Made by a program: the position numbers and the translations under genes
From: Halovenus carboxidivorans
GTDB taxonomy: Archaea > Halobacteriota > Halobacteria > Halobacteriales > Haloarculaceae
DNA length: 64,000 nucleotides
Direction of reading: 5' to 3'
NCBI RefSeq assembly: GCF_009831575.1
Contig: NZ_WUUT01000004.1
Location: forward strand, 40,138-104,137
The notes under the pieces: generated by a model
Told to the model about the DNA's origin: nothing
Database searches by the model: none
The model's input: only the letters and a program-made list of their open reading frames with translations
In this document: in pieces, positions 63,239 to 64,000 of the stretch
Layout: each line of letters opens with the position of its first letter
How positions within the stretch are numbered: position 1 is the first letter of the stretch

Positions 63239-63994
63239 ATGCCACGAGACACGGCGTTCACGATCGACTGTCCGGAGATTGCTCCCGGACAGACGTTGCT
63301 CGTCGGGCTCGCTTCGCCGGGCATGGCGAGTCTGACGGCGGCCACGCATATCGTCGAGGAACACGAGGCGACAGAGATCGGTCACGTCGCGCCGGCGGAA
63401 CTCCCCGCTATCACCCCCTTCGAGGACGGCACTCCCCGCCATCACACCCGACTGTACGACATCGACGGCGAGAGTATCGTCGTCCTGTTGAGCGAGTTGT
63501 TCGTCCCGCCGTGGGCCGCCCGGCCGTTCGTCGAGGAGGTGCTCGACTGGGCGACGGACAGTCAGATCGCCGAGATTGCGATGCTCCACCCCGTCGCGTA
63601 CGAGCACGCCCCCGACGATCACCAGGTCTTCTACGTCGCCACCGAGGAGTACGAAACCGAGCGCCTCGACGGCGACGTCCCGCCGATGTCCGGCGGCGTG
63701 CTCGACGGGGTTCCAAGCGAGTTCCTGAGCCACAGTCTCCGCGGCGAAGGGCCGCCGACCGGGATCTACGTGACTCCCGCTCATCCCCCTGGGCCCGATA
63801 TCGACGGTGCGTTGCTGTTTCTCGATGCCGTCGAATCGACCTACGACCTCGATATCGACCGGTCGGAACTCGAGGACTTCTCGCGGGAGATCAAACAGCA
63901 CTACGAGACGCTGGCCGAGCGGATGGCCACGCTCGACGAGGCCGAGCAGTCCCGCGACGACCGCGAGTTCTACGCGGATCGGATGTACATGTAA
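63239..63994 (+). CDS. PAC2 family (proteasome-assembly-chaperone-like) protein
   Basis: The 251-residue protein starts MPRDTAFTIDCPEIAPGQTL and contains LVGLASPGMASLTAATHIVEE (in part), IGHVAPAELPAITPF and PAHPPGPDIDGALLFLDAV, the PAC2 pattern. In eukaryotes the family helps build proteasomes; in archaea its role is less clear, perhaps ATP-grasp-linked. The C-terminus is a long charged helix ending FYADRMYM. It is the last complete gene of the window; 44 bases separate its start from the previous stop. Confidence 0.85.
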   Translation: MPRDTAFTIDCPEIAPGQTLLVGLASPGMASLTAATHIVEEHEATEIGHVAPAELPAITPFEDGTPRHHTRLYDIDGESIVVLLSELFVPPWAARPFVEEVLDWATDSQIAEIAMLHPVAYEHAPDDHQVFYVATEEYETERLDGDVPPMSGGVLDGVPSEFLSHSLRGEGPPTGIYVTPAHPPGPDIDGALLFLDAVESTYDLDIDRSELEDFSREIKQHYETLAERMATLDEAEQSRDDREFYADRMYM

Positions 63995-64000
63995 CGACGG

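Overview
The window is chromosomal DNA from a halophilic archaeon (class Halobacteria). The evidence is strongly acidic proteins, GC-rich codons, TATA boxes about 25-30 bases ahead of many (near-)[16 protein letters not shown], Tat-type and PGF-CTERM-type surface proteins, a C50 carotenoid (bacterioruberin) cluster, archaeal ribosomal proteins L39e and L31e with aIF-6, aIF-5A next to an agmatinase, a diphthamide gene and an archaeal initiator tRNA. Gene content fits the Haloarcula/Halomicrobium side of the order, but I cannot fix the genus. Almost the whole window is dense core genome. I see no insertion sequence, CRISPR array, rRNA or replication origin.

Layout. 1-6.4 kb: a partial bat-type (HTH-10) regulator at the edge, a rhomboid protease, small proteins, and an ABC export operon in which one permease carries a PrsW-like protease domain. 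6.6-14 kb: a secreted 5'-nucleotidase-like protein, a prenyl diphosphate synthase followed by a NUDIX-eIF2B fusion, a soluble chemotaxis-type transducer, and rpl39e-rpl31e-eif6. 14-19.5 kb: carotenoid genes crtB and crtD-lyeJ-cruF around a Tat-exported hydrolase. 19.5-24.5 kb: an acetamidase, MgtE and an amino-acid transporter fused to two UspA domains. 24.5-28.2 kb: trpCBA plus the first enzyme of the archaeal shikimate entry route. 28.4-33.4 kb: a biotin carboxylase operon (pccB-pccX-pccA) and a UbiA protein fused to a carotenoid-cyclase half-domain. 33.4-45.4 kb: miscellaneous membrane proteins and several translation-related genes (initiator tRNA, METTL5-type methylase, Dph2, aIF-5A with agmatinase), plus a UbiB kinase. 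45.4-56.4 kb: a giant acidic zinc-finger protein, then the branched-chain amino-acid genes leuA, ilvB-ilvN-ilvC-orf-leuC-leuD and leuB. 56.5-64 kb: a MEDS-type sensor kinase, an aminopeptidase-like gene, a cyclase/FAH catabolic pair, small membrane proteins and a PAC2 protein.

The strongest new signal is the roughly 200-base leader of ilvBNC (54870-55072). It has its own TATA box. A nearly leaderless 31-codon ORF follows, in which five of the last nine codons are Val or Ile, and it stops exactly in the loop of a hairpin. A second perfect hairpin lies inside the ORF, and its loop can pair with the Ile-codon region. A second mini-ORF overlaps the ilvB start. Together this looks like a leader-peptide control of branched-chain amino-acid synthesis in an archaeon. 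Other points of interest are the UbiA-cyclase fusion, a one-base frameshift at the leuA start, and a decayed copy of the initiator-tRNA 3' end beside the tRNA gene, which may be an old integration scar.
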